A DNA stretch of 64,000 nucleotides from Desulfobulbaceae bacterium (GTDB lineage: Bacteria > Desulfobacterota > Desulfobulbia > Desulfobulbales > Desulfobulbaceae), in NCBI GenBank assembly GCA_023544645.1, contig JAMJFO010000004.1:1-64000 (forward strand), read 5' to 3'. Of the stretch, positions 63,918 through 64,000 are shown in pieces. The first letter of the stretch is position 1; every line of letters begins with the position of its first letter. The position numbers and the translations under genes were made by a program. The notes beneath the pieces are model-generated. The model made no database searches and was not told the DNA's origin. It saw only the letters and a program-made list of their open reading frames with translations.

Positions 63918-64000
63918 GAAAAACCCTGAAAAGTTTTTTTAATACCTTCTCTGCTGGAATATGCACCTCAAAGGATCTCCAGCAAATCCTTTTCCAGGAG

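Noticed and set aside
1-64000. tRNA, rRNA, riboswitch or prophage genes
   Set aside because: No conserved tRNA or rRNA segments, no recognisable aptamer cores and no phage structural or integrase genes were seen when reading the gaps between genes.

Overview
The window reads as a chromosomal segment of a strictly anaerobic Desulfobacterota bacterium, most likely near the Desulfobulbales. This is inferred from gene content, not from a marker phylogeny. Supporting genes are a single-chain pyruvate:ferredoxin oxidoreductase, a small ferredoxin resembling Desulfovibrio africanus ferredoxin III, NrfH/NrfA ammonifying nitrite reductase, formate-tetrahydrofolate ligase, PEP synthase plus ATP-dependent PEP carboxykinase, NifU/NifS, ThyX and a selenocysteine-containing SelD. 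No rRNA, tRNA, CRISPR array, integrase or transposase gene was seen.

Layout. 0-10 kb: ppsA, a 0.2 kb MITE-like element, a phosphohexomutase, nifU-nifS-thyX and fhs. 10-22 kb: an orphan PilB/GspE-type ATPase fused to a cyclic-nucleotide-binding domain, three glycosyltransferases, secA, an ArgA-like acetyltransferase, argS, alr and ferredoxin. 22-36 kb: two moeA genes (the second with a binding-protein-like C-terminus), a ClC protein, a dNTPase, a fused pabB-pabC, a CBS/ACT protein and the pyruvate:ferredoxin oxidoreductase. 36-40 kb: a ZraP-like protein with a SHOCT protein, divergent from a ZraS/ZraR-type two-component system; both sides carry sigma-54 promoter sequences.

40.6-48 kb is an accessory region: DUF488, a membrane protein, a broken DUF72 gene, a DUF362 protein, a decayed ligD and an intact ku. 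A 22-bp direct repeat occurs on both sides (40857 and 47811). 48-50.5 kb: nrfHA, preceded by a near-consensus sigma-54 promoter and three palindromes spaced exactly 33 bp apart. 50.5-64 kb: two TauE/SafE permeases, a methyltransferase-like membrane protein, an HD-GYP protein with a truncated receiver, selD, pckA, yitT, a heme/siroheme cluster (siroheme synthase, ccsA, hemA), uppP and a small secreted protein.

How the genes work together. The oxidoreductase, ferredoxin, ppsA and pckA lie at the pyruvate/PEP/acetyl-CoA node; fhs feeds one-carbon units to folate, which thyX uses. hemA, ccsA and the siroheme enzyme would serve the multiheme cytochromes (nine hemes in NrfH plus NrfA) and siroheme enzymes. 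The most notable observations are the UGA/SECIS-encoded start of SelD that ordinary ORF calling cuts off, the phased sigma-54 control region of nrfHA, the PilB ATPase with two possible nucleotide-sensing domains, and the amber-riddled ligD beside an intact ku between direct repeats.
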